Source of the DNA: Chloroflexota bacterium
Lineage (GTDB): Bacteria > Chloroflexota > Anaerolineae > CG2-30-64-16
DNA: 41,336 nt
Reading direction: 5' to 3'
Assembly (NCBI GenBank): GCA_016876015.1
Contig: VGOD01000023.1
Span: 1 to 41,336 of the forward strand
Shown here: positions 1 to 7,754 of the stretch, one piece after another
Numbering within the stretch: position 1 is the first letter of the stretch
Layout: every line of letters begins with the position of its first letter
Notes under the pieces: generated by a model
What the model saw: the letters and a program-made list of their open reading frames with translations, nothing else
Database searches by the model: none
Told to the model about the DNA's origin: nothing
Translations under genes and position numbers: made by a program

Positions 1-1
1 C

Positions 2-619
2 CCGGACAAGTTCAAGGGCCTCTTCTCTGGCTCGACCTCGTGGGAAGACAAGGGGATCGGCGACGCGCTGAACATCCTGAAGAAGGCGCTGGACTACGCC
101 AACCCCGACTTCCTGAACGTGGGCTGGGGCGACGTGAACGACCTGATGGTCAACGGCAAGGTCGGCATGATCATCCAGGGCGACTGGACGCCGGGCGTGC
201 TCTGGTCGAAAAAGTTCCAGGACTTCGGCTGGGCGCCGGCGCCGGGCAATACCGGCATCTACCAAATGCTCTCCGACTCCTTTGGCCTGCCCAAGAAGGT
301 GAAGAACCGCACGGCGGCGATCAACTGGCTGCGCGTCTGCGGCTCGAAGGACGGGCAAGACGCGTTCAACCCGGCCAAAGGCTCGATTCCGGCCCGCACC
401 GACGCCGATCTTGCCAAGTACGGCGAGTATCACAAGTCGGCGATGGCGGACTGGAAGAAGGACAAGCTCGTGCCGAGCATCGTCCACGGCGCCGCGGCCA
501 AGCTCAGCTTCATGACCGATTTCATGAACGCGATCAACGTCTTCGCCACGAAGAAGGACACTGCCGCGACGCAAGCCGCGTTGGTCAAGGCTGCCAAGGA
601 TGCCGGTTTCCAGAAGTAA
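2..619 (+). CDS. Sugar ABC transporter substrate-binding protein, C-terminal part (5' truncated by window edge)
   Basis: The open frame enters the window at base 2 and ends with TAA at 617-619, giving the last 205 residues of an extracellular solute-binding protein of the carbohydrate (family 1) type. Features typical of the C-terminal lobe are visible: the segment VNGKVGMIIQGDWTPG, where the ligand-facing loop sits, then FGWAPAPGNTGIYQMLSDSF, and a long helical C-terminus ending in KAAKDAGFQK. In this family the protein binds a sugar outside the membrane and delivers it to a two-permease CUT1 importer. Two permease genes follow immediately, so the three form one operon. No ATPase gene is present; CUT1 systems often share an ATPase encoded elsewhere. 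The substrate cannot be read from the sequence. Confidence 0.88.
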   Translation, partial: PDKFKGLFSGSTSWEDKGIGDALNILKKALDYANPDFLNVGWGDVNDLMVNGKVGMIIQGDWTPGVLWSKKFQDFGWAPAPGNTGIYQMLSDSFGLPKKVKNRTAAINWLRVCGSKDGQDAFNPAKGSIPARTDADLAKYGEYHKSAMADWKKDKLVPSIVHGAAAKLSFMTDFMNAINVFATKKDTAATQAALVKAAKDAGFQK

Positions 620-1556
620 GGAGACCGCCACGACCCCCGGGGGCGGCAGCGCCGCCCCCACATCAGCCCCGCACCGGCGCGCGTTCAAGTTACGTGGCGA
701 CCTGGCGATCGCCATTGTGGTGCTGATGCCCTCCATCGTGGCGGTCGCCATCTTCATCTACTTCTTCATCGGCTATACCCTCTACGTGTCGGTGGTGAAG
801 TGGCCCACCCTGCTGCCGGACTATACCTTCGTCGGCCTGCAGAACTGGCTCAACATGTTCCAGGATATGCGCTTCCAAATTGACATGCGCAACCTGGTCC
901 TCTACGCGGGCGGCTTCATGACGCAGTGCATCGTCATCGGCTTCCTGCTGGCCTCGCTTCTCGATGCCAAGATCAAGAGCGAGGCGATTTTCCGCACGAT
1001 CTTCATCTTCCCGTTTGCCGTGTCGGGCATCGTGACCGGCGTCGTCTGGCGCTGGCTGATGTTCCCGTCTTCGGGCCTGAACCAGCTTTTCGAGACGTTC
1101 GGCCTCGGCTTCCTTAAGTCAAAATGGTACACCGATCCGACCTTCGGCATCCTGGCGGTGACGATCGCCGCGACCTGGCAGTTTTCCGGCTATGTCATGG
1201 CGCTGTATCTCGCCGGGCTGCGCGGAATCTCCCACGAACTGAAAGAGGCGGCCGCGATTGACGGCGCCAACACCTGGAGCCTCTACCGCCACATCATCAT
1301 CCCGTTGCTGGCCCCCGTCACCTTCACCGCGGTCGTGCTGACGGGCATGGGTTCGATCCGGGTCTTCGACATCCCGGCCGTGCTGGGCACGGGCGCGGCG
1401 TTCAGCACCGACGCGCTGGCGTTCCACATGTTTCAGCTCACCTTCCAGTCGAACAAGATGTCAGCCGGCGCGGTGATCGCCAGCCTGATGATCATCCTGG
1501 CGGCATTCCTGGTCGGGCCGTACCTGGCGAGCCTGCAACTGGAGGAGGCGCAATGA
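600..1556 (+). CDS. Carbohydrate ABC transporter permease, MalF/UgpA type
   Basis: Integral membrane permease of 318 aa with about six hydrophobic segments; the first begins near residue 35 (LAIAIVVLMPSIVAVAIF). The EAA loop that docks the ATPase is clear near residues 213-233 (HELKEAAAIDGANTWSLYRH). The protein would form a heterodimer with the next gene product and import the sugar supplied by the upstream binding protein. The next gene overlaps by ATGA at 1553-1556. The start is uncertain. ATG at 600 overlaps the upstream gene by 20 nt and has a poor ribosome site. A strong AAGGAG (618-623) sits 6 nt before an in-frame ACG at 630, which would remove ten residues from the N-terminus. Confidence 0.92.
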   Translation: MPVSRSKETATTPGGGSAAPTSAPHRRAFKLRGDLAIAIVVLMPSIVAVAIFIYFFIGYTLYVSVVKWPTLLPDYTFVGLQNWLNMFQDMRFQIDMRNLVLYAGGFMTQCIVIGFLLASLLDAKIKSEAIFRTIFIFPFAVSGIVTGVVWRWLMFPSSGLNQLFETFGLGFLKSKWYTDPTFGILAVTIAATWQFSGYVMALYLAGLRGISHELKEAAAIDGANTWSLYRHIIIPLLAPVTFTAVVLTGMGSIRVFDIPAVLGTGAAFSTDALAFHMFQLTFQSNKMSAGAVIASLMIILAAFLVGPYLASLQLEEAQ

Positions 1557-2380
1557 CCTTCCAACGCCTCTGGTCGCGCAGTGCGATTTATTTCGTCCTC
1601 ATCGCCTTCGCCGCCTGGTATCTGATGCCGATCTACCTGATGCTCATCACCGGGCTGAAAACATACGACCAGGTGAGCATCACGAACATGTGGGCGCTGC
1701 CCTTCCCGCTCTCCCTGGACGGTTTCAGCCAGGCGTGGGGCAAGGTGTCGGCCAATTTCGGCAACAGCCTGATGATCACCGTGCCGGCCGCGGTCATCTC
1801 GGCGTTCATCGGCTCGATCAACGGCTACATTTTCGCCAAGTGGAAGTTCCGCGGCTCGAATACCCTCTTCATGCTCTTCCTGGTCGGCATGTTCCTGCCC
1901 TACCAGGGGATCCTGATCCCGCTGGTGCAAACGCTGATGGCGTTGGGACTGTACGGCTCGATCGTCGGCGTGATCTTCGTGCACTGCATCTTCGGCATCC
2001 CGATCACCGCGCTGATGTTTCGCAGCTACTTCGCGGGGATCCCGAACGAGCTGATAGACGCGGCCAAGATAGATGGGTGCGGCTTCTTCGGCATCTACCG
2101 CTGGGTCTTGTTGCCCATTTCATTTCCGGCGTTTGCAGTGGTGCTGATCTGGCAGTTCACCATGATCTGGAACGACTATCTGATCGGCTTGATCGTGGTG
2201 AGCAACCCGCGGCTGGCGCCGGTGAACGTGGCCGTCAAGAACCTGGCCGGCACCTACACCACGCAATGGCAGGTGCAGATGTCGGGCGCGCTTCTCGCCG
2301 CGCTGCCGACCATCGTGGTCTACCTGGCGTTGGGCAAGTTCTTCATGCGGGGGTTGTTGGCGGGGTCGCTGAAGGGGTGA
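1553..2380 (+). CDS. Carbohydrate ABC transporter permease, MalG type
   Basis: Second membrane permease of the CUT1 importer, 275 aa, with the usual MalG layout: an N-terminal membrane segment (IYFVLIAFAAWYLMPIYLML), a periplasmic stretch, then five more segments. The EAA motif is near residues 163-183 (NELIDAAKIDGCGFFGIYRW). The C-terminus ends in KFFMRGLLAGSLKG, the typical G-x-x-x-GAxKG-like tail of this family. Its ATG overlaps the stop of the upstream permease (ATGA), implying translational coupling. A hairpin terminator follows at 2412-2439. It pairs with the upstream permease, and the ATPase must come from elsewhere. Confidence 0.93.
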   Translation: MTFQRLWSRSAIYFVLIAFAAWYLMPIYLMLITGLKTYDQVSITNMWALPFPLSLDGFSQAWGKVSANFGNSLMITVPAAVISAFIGSINGYIFAKWKFRGSNTLFMLFLVGMFLPYQGILIPLVQTLMALGLYGSIVGVIFVHCIFGIPITALMFRSYFAGIPNELIDAAKIDGCGFFGIYRWVLLPISFPAFAVVLIWQFTMIWNDYLIGLIVVSNPRLAPVNVAVKNLAGTYTTQWQVQMSGALLAALPTIVVYLALGKFFMRGLLAGSLKG

Positions 2381-2411
2381 GGTTGAGGTTGCGGTTAAGG
2401 CCTGGTTGAGA

Positions 2412-2448
2412 GGGCTGTTCGGAATGTCCCGAACAGCCCGATTCTTTT
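2412..2448 (+). terminator. Rho-independent terminator between converging operons
   Basis: Perfect 11-bp stem GGGCTGTTCGG (2412-2422) and CCGAACAGCCC (2429-2439) with a 6-nt loop, followed on the + strand by the T-rich ATTCTTTT. It lies 32 nt after the MalG-type permease stop and 14 nt before the end of the opposing transketolase gene. The T-tract favours the + strand; it may also slow transcription from the other side. Confidence 0.8.
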
Positions 2449-2452
2449 GGTG

Positions 2453-4804
2453 TCAGCAGGCCGCATCCACATCCCGACGGATCGCAGCCATCCGCAGCTC
2501 TTTGTCGGCCACGAAACGCTGGATCCCCGCGAGAATCCACTCTGGCGACAGGCGCGCTTCTTCTAACACCTCATCCACCGTGCCGCCGGTGCGCCAGCGA
2601 TTGTCCCAGTCCGCGCTCATCGCATAGGCCTCAGCCATCTGGTTGTACAGCCATTGGCGCATGGTCAGTCGCGCCTGGGTGCAGATGATGGTGGAGTTCA
2701 CGCGGTCCGCGGCTGTGATCACCTGCTCGCGATAGGCTGCAGGCTGCCGCGCGAATAGCTCGGCGCTGACCGCGCACACGATCTTGACGTTGAGACCTAG
2801 CTCGGTCAGCTTCGGCAGGAGCTTGACGACATTCGCCATCGCGCTGGTACCCTGCACGATGAAGGTCCCGTCGCACGGTCGCGCGGGATCGAGATCGCGC
2901 ACGATGTACGCGCCGCGGCTGGCCTCGAAGTGCGACGGCATGCCGAGCGCCGCGCGGTCCGGAATGGTGATCGGCGGTCGCGTCAGGTGCAGCGCGACGA
3001 TGGGCACATCCTCCTTGAGCGCGGCAGCCAGCGCCACCGGCACCTCATTGTACTCCCACGGATGGAGATTGATGATCTGCCCTTCGGGGAAGAGCTGAGT
3101 GACGCCCGGCGCGAAGATGCCGAAGTGCGTCCGGCTGTCCTCGGCGGTCTCCGGCCCGGAATGGCCCGCGATCCAAAGCGCCTTGCCCACCTTCAGCTCG
3201 CAGTCTTGCGCAAGCTGGCTAAAGAGCCGCATGGGGCCGTAAAGCAGATAGGAGAAGGAGCCGTAGGTCGAGCTGGCGCCCCAGAAACCCTCGAACTCCT
3301 GCATCGGGGCCTCCGCAAGATTCACCGTCGCCAGCCCCGCCATGATGCCGGAATTGGCGAACTCGGTGATCTCTTGCGGCAGCAGCGCACCCTCATCGCC
3401 GCCCACCCGCGCATACCAGCCGTAGCCCGGAAAGTCGCCAAACGCCTCCGCGAAGCCGCTGATGTTGGTCGAGCCGGCCAGGTCCGCCGACGACGCGATG
3501 AAGATCGGCCGGCCATACTCCTGCGCGCCAAAGGCATTCACCCAGGCGCTCCACTTCGCCAGCGCATTGCGATTGGCGGCCTGCTTGCCCGGCGCCAGGT
3601 ACAACTCGGCCGGGTAGTTGCGGAAGTCATATAGCCGTTCGTCCCGAAACGGGTTGCCCTTGCGCCCCAGGCGAAAGCTCTCGAGCTCCTCCGGCGCCGA
3701 GTCGCCGATCGCGACCAAAGTGTCTGCCAGATAGTCCACCAGCGCCTGATCACGGTGGAGCACGTCAATCACTGCCTTCAGGTTGGCCTTGAACTCCGCA
3801 GCCAGCGCCGCGGGTTCGGCCGGCGCGGGGCCGCGGTAGTTGGCGAACTGCGCGCCATATTGCTCGACAAAAGGCTGCCTGGTGTTCCAGAAAAGCTCGC
3901 TGTTGAGCGGGTGCGGGACGCCGTGCGACTGGAAGTCATACTTGCCGTAGCCGCGGCCCTTGCGCGTCTTCACCCAGACGCACGTGGGCGCTTTGCCGGG
4001 GTTCTCCGCCATGGTCGCGGCCAGCAGAGCCCGCGTGACCGGCGCCCACTCGCTGCCCTGCTCTGCGCCGTAGACGCGCCAGCCGTGCGCGCCGAACCAC
4101 TCGGCCGGCCCGCCATGGGTCACCGCGCTGATCGAGTGCGCGTCGATGCCGAAGTCATTCCAGTCCACGACGTAGACCAGGTTATCCAACGCCAGGCCCC
4201 ACGCCGAGTTCATCGTCTCGTGCGTCACCCCGGTGCTCAGCCCGCCCTCGCCCTCGAATGCAAACACCTTGACGCCGGCCGCGCCCGCGCGCTTGAGCGC
4301 CAACGCCTCGCCTGCGGCCACGGGGCTGCCGTGGCCCGAAGGCCCCGTGTTGGATTTGAGAAACAGCGTCTTGCCGGCCATCTCAGCATGGCCGGGCAGC
4401 CCGCCCCGCCGGCGAAAGCCGAGCAGATCTTCCCAGAAGACCGCACGATCCTCGCGCAGACGATAGCGTTCATCGCCAGTCTGAATGAACTTAACGCGCA
4501 GCGCCTCATCCAGCACCGCCATCGTCGCATAGATGAGCGGGATGGTATGTCCTGCCACCAGCACGAAGCGATCGCCGAAGCGTTTCTCCGGCCGGCGGAT
4601 ATCCCACCGCATGACGCCGCTGAGCAGCGTGGCGAGCAGCGCGTGCACCTTCGAGCGCGAGCCGCCCGGATGGCCGCTCTGGCGGTAGTTCAGGGTGATG
4701 TCAATCAGTTGGTCAACCAGGTCCTTGGTCTTCTCCCAATACGGGAAGACGGTGGACAGTTGGTCGAGACGCTGATTGACAAGAGTCGTGCTAATCATGA
4801 CCAT
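2453..4804 (-). CDS. Transketolase-family thiamine-diphosphate enzyme, divergent
   Basis: A 783-aa protein with transketolase layout: pyrophosphate-binding N-terminal half (SGHPGGS at 43-49, AGH at 84-86, TGPSGHGS near 153-160), pyrimidine-binding middle domain, and C-terminal domain. It is roughly 100 residues longer than classical transketolases. The diphosphate/Mg motif normally read as GDG...N is here GEG (185-187) followed by WND (215-217), so the metal-binding Asp is Glu. The middle domain has APMQEFEG where the catalytic Glu is expected, and AEDSRTHFG corresponds to the family motif EDGPTHQ. Such enzymes transfer two-carbon ketol units between sugar phosphates; the exact substrate here is unclear. 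It ends the long minus-strand block. The ATG at 4804 has GGGGAG 9 nt upstream. Confidence 0.85.
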   Translation of the reverse strand: MVMISTTLVNQRLDQLSTVFPYWEKTKDLVDQLIDITLNYRQSGHPGGSRSKVHALLATLLSGVMRWDIRRPEKRFGDRFVLVAGHTIPLIYATMAVLDEALRVKFIQTGDERYRLREDRAVFWEDLLGFRRRGGLPGHAEMAGKTLFLKSNTGPSGHGSPVAAGEALALKRAGAAGVKVFAFEGEGGLSTGVTHETMNSAWGLALDNLVYVVDWNDFGIDAHSISAVTHGGPAEWFGAHGWRVYGAEQGSEWAPVTRALLAATMAENPGKAPTCVWVKTRKGRGYGKYDFQSHGVPHPLNSELFWNTRQPFVEQYGAQFANYRGPAPAEPAALAAEFKANLKAVIDVLHRDQALVDYLADTLVAIGDSAPEELESFRLGRKGNPFRDERLYDFRNYPAELYLAPGKQAANRNALAKWSAWVNAFGAQEYGRPIFIASSADLAGSTNISGFAEAFGDFPGYGWYARVGGDEGALLPQEITEFANSGIMAGLATVNLAEAPMQEFEGFWGASSTYGSFSYLLYGPMRLFSQLAQDCELKVGKALWIAGHSGPETAEDSRTHFGIFAPGVTQLFPEGQIINLHPWEYNEVPVALAAALKEDVPIVALHLTRPPITIPDRAALGMPSHFEASRGAYIVRDLDPARPCDGTFIVQGTSAMANVVKLLPKLTELGLNVKIVCAVSAELFARQPAAYREQVITAADRVNSTIICTQARLTMRQWLYNQMAEAYAMSADWDNRWRTGGTVDEVLEEARLSPEWILAGIQRFVADKELRMAAIRRDVDAAC

Positions 4805-4842
4805 GAATCATGTCTCCCCATGCCAAAGCAGTGTCAAGTCAA

Positions 4843-5877
4843 TCAACCACTTCCTGACGAAGCTAGAGTGGCCGAGCGCCTTTCTGCTTCCCCCCTCACC
4901 CCCTCGATGAATCGTCCGAGCTGGTTCTGCCAGTCATCAGGAAGCTCAGTGGAAATCGGATCCTTGATTGTACAAAGCCTGCGAGGATACTTTTGCGGAT
5001 TCCAGACGATGTCGTAATGGTTGACATAGTACTCGTGCCAGATAGATCCGGGGGGGCCATCTGGCCGGCTAGGATCAGGATTCGCTAGCCAGATCGCAAG
5101 AGAGGTCACCGACTCTCTGCCAAAAGGATAAGGATTTAGCACCATGTTGTTGCCAGCAATCACCATGAACACAGTTGGAGCACCTCGGACCAGTCGGATG
5201 GATTTCTTGGGAACCCCCCAGGCAAGCAATCGAGCTAGTGATTGCCGCAACTCATCTGCGATCGCACCGTCCGCCCGATCCTCTTGCTTTTCGCGATGGG
5301 TCACGTAGTCCCAATGGGTGAGCATCAGTTCGAGCTGTTTACCACGGGAAAGGGCATTCCTGATGAACTCCTCAAACCAGACCCCTTGCCGGAACAAGCC
5401 ATTCAAGGTAGAGCCGACGATGATAATCTCATGACACGTCTCAACACCAAGTGCTGGATCGAGCACATTTTTCACCAGAAGCTCCCTCTCATCGGAGATG
5501 GCTCTGAAGTGATGCTCCTCGACGCACTGCATAGTCTCCGCCAATCGCTGCTTGGCCCTTTGCTGCTCAAGAAGCGATCGTTGATCCATGCCGTACCTTT
5601 CTATGAGCCTCTTCTGCTCATCCCGATACATCTCCAATACCGATTGGTAACCTTCTTCCATCGGTTCTTGAAGGAAGTAGTGTTCCATGGTCCAGAGAAT
5701 GCCGGCAGGGAGCAGAGCGGAAGCGAAGATGAGAAACAACATCTTCTCCGCTTCCTGCGGAGCAGTGCTTGGGGTTCTCAGGTAGAGAATAAGGCTAACT
5801 ACCCCCAACCCAATTGTCGTGATGCTCAAGAGAAGATAGACTCGCGGATCAATCTTAGGGGGTTTGCGGCTCTCCAT
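4843..5877 (-). CDS. Membrane-anchored protein of unknown function with coiled coil and possible PLD-like C-terminal domain
   Basis: I do not recognise a named family. The 344-aa protein has two hydrophobic segments (about 13-33 and 45-64), a charged helical stretch likely to form a coiled coil (about 75-125), and a soluble alpha/beta domain (about 148-295). That domain alternates strands (EIIIVGSTLNGLF, KQLELMLTHWD, IRLVRGAPTVFMVIAGNN) with helices in a way that recalls catalytically degenerate phospholipase-D-fold sensor domains; no HKD motif is present. Its ATG at 5877 follows AAGGAGG closely. Base composition is visibly lower in GC than both neighbours, and it sits between the RraA-type gene and the transketolase as if inserted into the catabolic block. 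A signalling or defence role is only a guess. Confidence 0.8.
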   Translation of the reverse strand: MESRKPPKIDPRVYLLLSITTIGLGVVSLILYLRTPSTAPQEAEKMLFLIFASALLPAGILWTMEHYFLQEPMEEGYQSVLEMYRDEQKRLIERYGMDQRSLLEQQRAKQRLAETMQCVEEHHFRAISDERELLVKNVLDPALGVETCHEIIIVGSTLNGLFRQGVWFEEFIRNALSRGKQLELMLTHWDYVTHREKQEDRADGAIADELRQSLARLLAWGVPKKSIRLVRGAPTVFMVIAGNNMVLNPYPFGRESVTSLAIWLANPDPSRPDGPPGSIWHEYYVNHYDIVWNPQKYPRRLCTIKDPISTELPDDWQNQLGRFIEGVRGEAERRSATLASSGSG

Positions 5878-6029
5878 TGGACCTTCCTCCTTGCTATACT
5901 GCTATCGGTACCTCACCTCATGGCATCGACTGGATCGCGGCAAGCGCTCTGTAGAGTCAGAGCTTTCAGCATCAAAGATCGTCACGCAAGCAGCATTGAC
6001 ACCGAAAGATCTACTTCACAGAGTATCAT

Positions 6030-6755
6030 CTACTGCTTCGTGCGCAACACCCGCGCGCGTAGCTTGCCCACCACATCGGCCATCTCGGCTCGCGCGGCGG
6101 CCAGGCGCTGAACCGTGACGCCCGGCGCGCGCACGGCGCTGATGACGATGCCCTCGGCCGTCACGAACTCATCTCCGATGTCGGCCAGCTCGGCCGTGAT
6201 GTCGTGCGGAATGGTCGTGACGCCGTTGCAGTCGCCGTGCAGCAGGTCATCGGGATAGATGGCGATGCCGCCGACGTGCACAGGTATGTGCAGTTGCAGG
6301 ATATGGGTGTAGCCGTGTGAACAGATCGTGCCGCCCGTGAAGACCGGGAAGCCGATCCTGCGCACCTGGTCCAGATCGCGACCCGCACCGCTCGTTATCA
6401 ACCCTTGCGCGCCGAACGCCTGGTAGACGCTGCACATCACCTCGCCGAAATTGGCCGCGCTCGTCGGCTGATCCAGGTCCTGGAAGACAACCACGGCCGG
6501 GCCGGACAGCTCAGCGAAGCGCGCCACCTGGGCGTCCAGGCCAGCGTAGCTATCGCCCTTGCGGGGCGGCGCGGATGCGCGATGGGTGGCCGTGGCTGCG
6601 AAGCCTACCATCGGCGGCATCTCGGGAAAGCAAGCCTGGATGCGCTGATCCATGTAACCCACGTTGCGCGGGCGCACATCGAACAGCTCGATCAGGTTGC
6701 AGATCGTCGGCGTGTCGAACTTGCGGAGCTTTTCTAGTGTGTGAGGAGTAATCAT
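6030..6755 (-). CDS. RraA-family protein, probable class II pyruvate-type aldolase / decarboxylase
   Basis: A 241-aa protein of the RraA / 4-hydroxy-4-methyl-2-oxoglutarate aldolase fold. The family signature with the substrate-binding Arg-Asp pair is visible as GAGRDLDQVRRIGFPVF (R126, D127), followed by GGIAIYPDDLLHGDCNGV, which matches the family's GD-x-x-x-D-x-x-GV segment. Members with the Arg-Asp pair cleave 4-carboxy-4-hydroxy-2-oxo acids or decarboxylate oxaloacetate in a Mg-dependent reaction; RNase E inhibition is restricted to a subset. The ATG at 6755 has a GAGG about 5-8 nt upstream and starts 11 nt after the preceding dehydrogenase stop, so the two are co-transcribed. The frame is open further upstream (to 6923), but that part overlaps the dehydrogenase and is not homologous-looking. 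Confidence 0.85.
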   Translation of the reverse strand: MITPHTLEKLRKFDTPTICNLIELFDVRPRNVGYMDQRIQACFPEMPPMVGFAATATHRASAPPRKGDSYAGLDAQVARFAELSGPAVVVFQDLDQPTSAANFGEVMCSVYQAFGAQGLITSGAGRDLDQVRRIGFPVFTGGTICSHGYTHILQLHIPVHVGGIAIYPDDLLHGDCNGVTTIPHDITAELADIGDEFVTAEGIVISAVRAPGVTVQRLAAARAEMADVVGKLRARVLRTKQ

Positions 6756-6766
6756 AAGCCTCAGCC

Positions 6767-7729
6767 TCAATATCCCTTCTCTTTGTCCACCTGGTTGCGC
6801 AACGGGAAGTCGCGGCGCACGAACTTGCCCAGGTTCTCCCGGAAGATGTCCAGCAGGTAACGCGCCTCGTACTGCGTGCCGCCGGCAATGTGCGAGGTGA
6901 TCAGCAGGTTCTCGATGTCCCACAACTCATTGTCCGCAGGCAACGGTTCCGGCTCGAAGACATCCAGGGCCGCGGCCGCGATCCGCTTCTCGCGCAGAGC
7001 CTGGGCCAGCGCGACCTGGTCAATGATGCCTCCGCGCGAGATGCCCACCAGGATCGCCGTGGGCTTCATCCGGCCGATCTGCTCTGCGCCGATCATTCCC
7101 TGCGCTTCGGCGGTCCAGGGCGCAGCCACCACGACGATGTCCGACTGCGCCAGCAGATCATTCAGCCGATCCATGCCCCACAGCTCGTGAACATAGTCCG
7201 GCTTCTGGCCGGGGTAGAGATCGGTCACGATGACCCGCATGTCGAACGCGTGCGCGCGCTTCGCCAGCGCGCAGCCGATTGATCCCAACGCGATGATGCC
7301 CAGGGTGAGGTCAGTTAGCTCGATGAGCTTCTGGCGCAGATCGCGCATGGCCCATTTGTGCTGCGGCTGCAACTGGATGCTCTCGCGAATGCCGCGCGTG
7401 AGGGCCAGGATCATGCCCATCGTGCTCTCGGCCACACAGGCGGCGTGCGTGCCGCGCGCGCCGGTCAGAATGCAGTCGCCCTGCTTGAGTTCCGGGATCG
7501 CCAGGTACATATTGACGCCCGTGCTCGGCGATTGCACCCAGGCCAGCTTTTTGGCCGCCAGGAAGATGTCACGGTTCAGATGCCCCATGTAGATCTCGGC
7601 ATCCGCGATGGCGCCGGCCAGCGCCCGCGGGTCCGGGCAATGCTCGAATGCAACGGTCGGGAAGTCCTGCTTGAGTTGAGGGATGCCCCGCTCCAGGCCC
7701 ATCATGTTCGGCCCGATCAACACTTTCAT
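6767..7729 (-). CDS. D-isomer-specific 2-hydroxyacid dehydrogenase
   Basis: A 320-aa NAD(P)-dependent dehydrogenase of the glycerate/phosphoglycerate dehydrogenase family, reducing a 2-oxo acid (for example hydroxypyruvate or glyoxylate) to a D-2-hydroxy acid, or the reverse. The nucleotide-binding turn reads ALGSIG (147-152), so the first Gly of GxGxxG is Ala. An Asp at 170 (VTDLYPG) ends the second strand and favours NAD. The catalytic triad is intact: Arg232 (SRGGIID), Glu261 (DVFEPEPLP) and His280 (SHIAGG). The ATG has AAGGAGA about 7 nt upstream. It lies between the enolase-like and RraA-like genes, so it probably interconverts a glycerate-type intermediate of the same pathway. Confidence 0.9.
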   Translation of the reverse strand: MKVLIGPNMMGLERGIPQLKQDFPTVAFEHCPDPRALAGAIADAEIYMGHLNRDIFLAAKKLAWVQSPSTGVNMYLAIPELKQGDCILTGARGTHAACVAESTMGMILALTRGIRESIQLQPQHKWAMRDLRQKLIELTDLTLGIIALGSIGCALAKRAHAFDMRVIVTDLYPGQKPDYVHELWGMDRLNDLLAQSDIVVVAAPWTAEAQGMIGAEQIGRMKPTAILVGISRGGIIDQVALAQALREKRIAAAALDVFEPEPLPADNELWDIENLLITSHIAGGTQYEARYLLDIFRENLGKFVRRDFPLRNQVDKEKGY

Positions 7730-7754
7730 GAACAGTTCTCCTTGCTGGTGACGT

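Noticed and set aside
5242..6111. Long plus-strand frame (289 codons)
   Set aside because: It is antisense to the membrane-protein gene and RraA gene; its protein has no coherent fold pattern, no ribosome site, and the opposite strand has clear domains.
6756..6923. Upstream extension of the RraA-type gene
   Set aside because: It overlaps the dehydrogenase gene and gives a His/Arg/Pro-rich, non-family sequence; ATG 6755 has a ribosome site.
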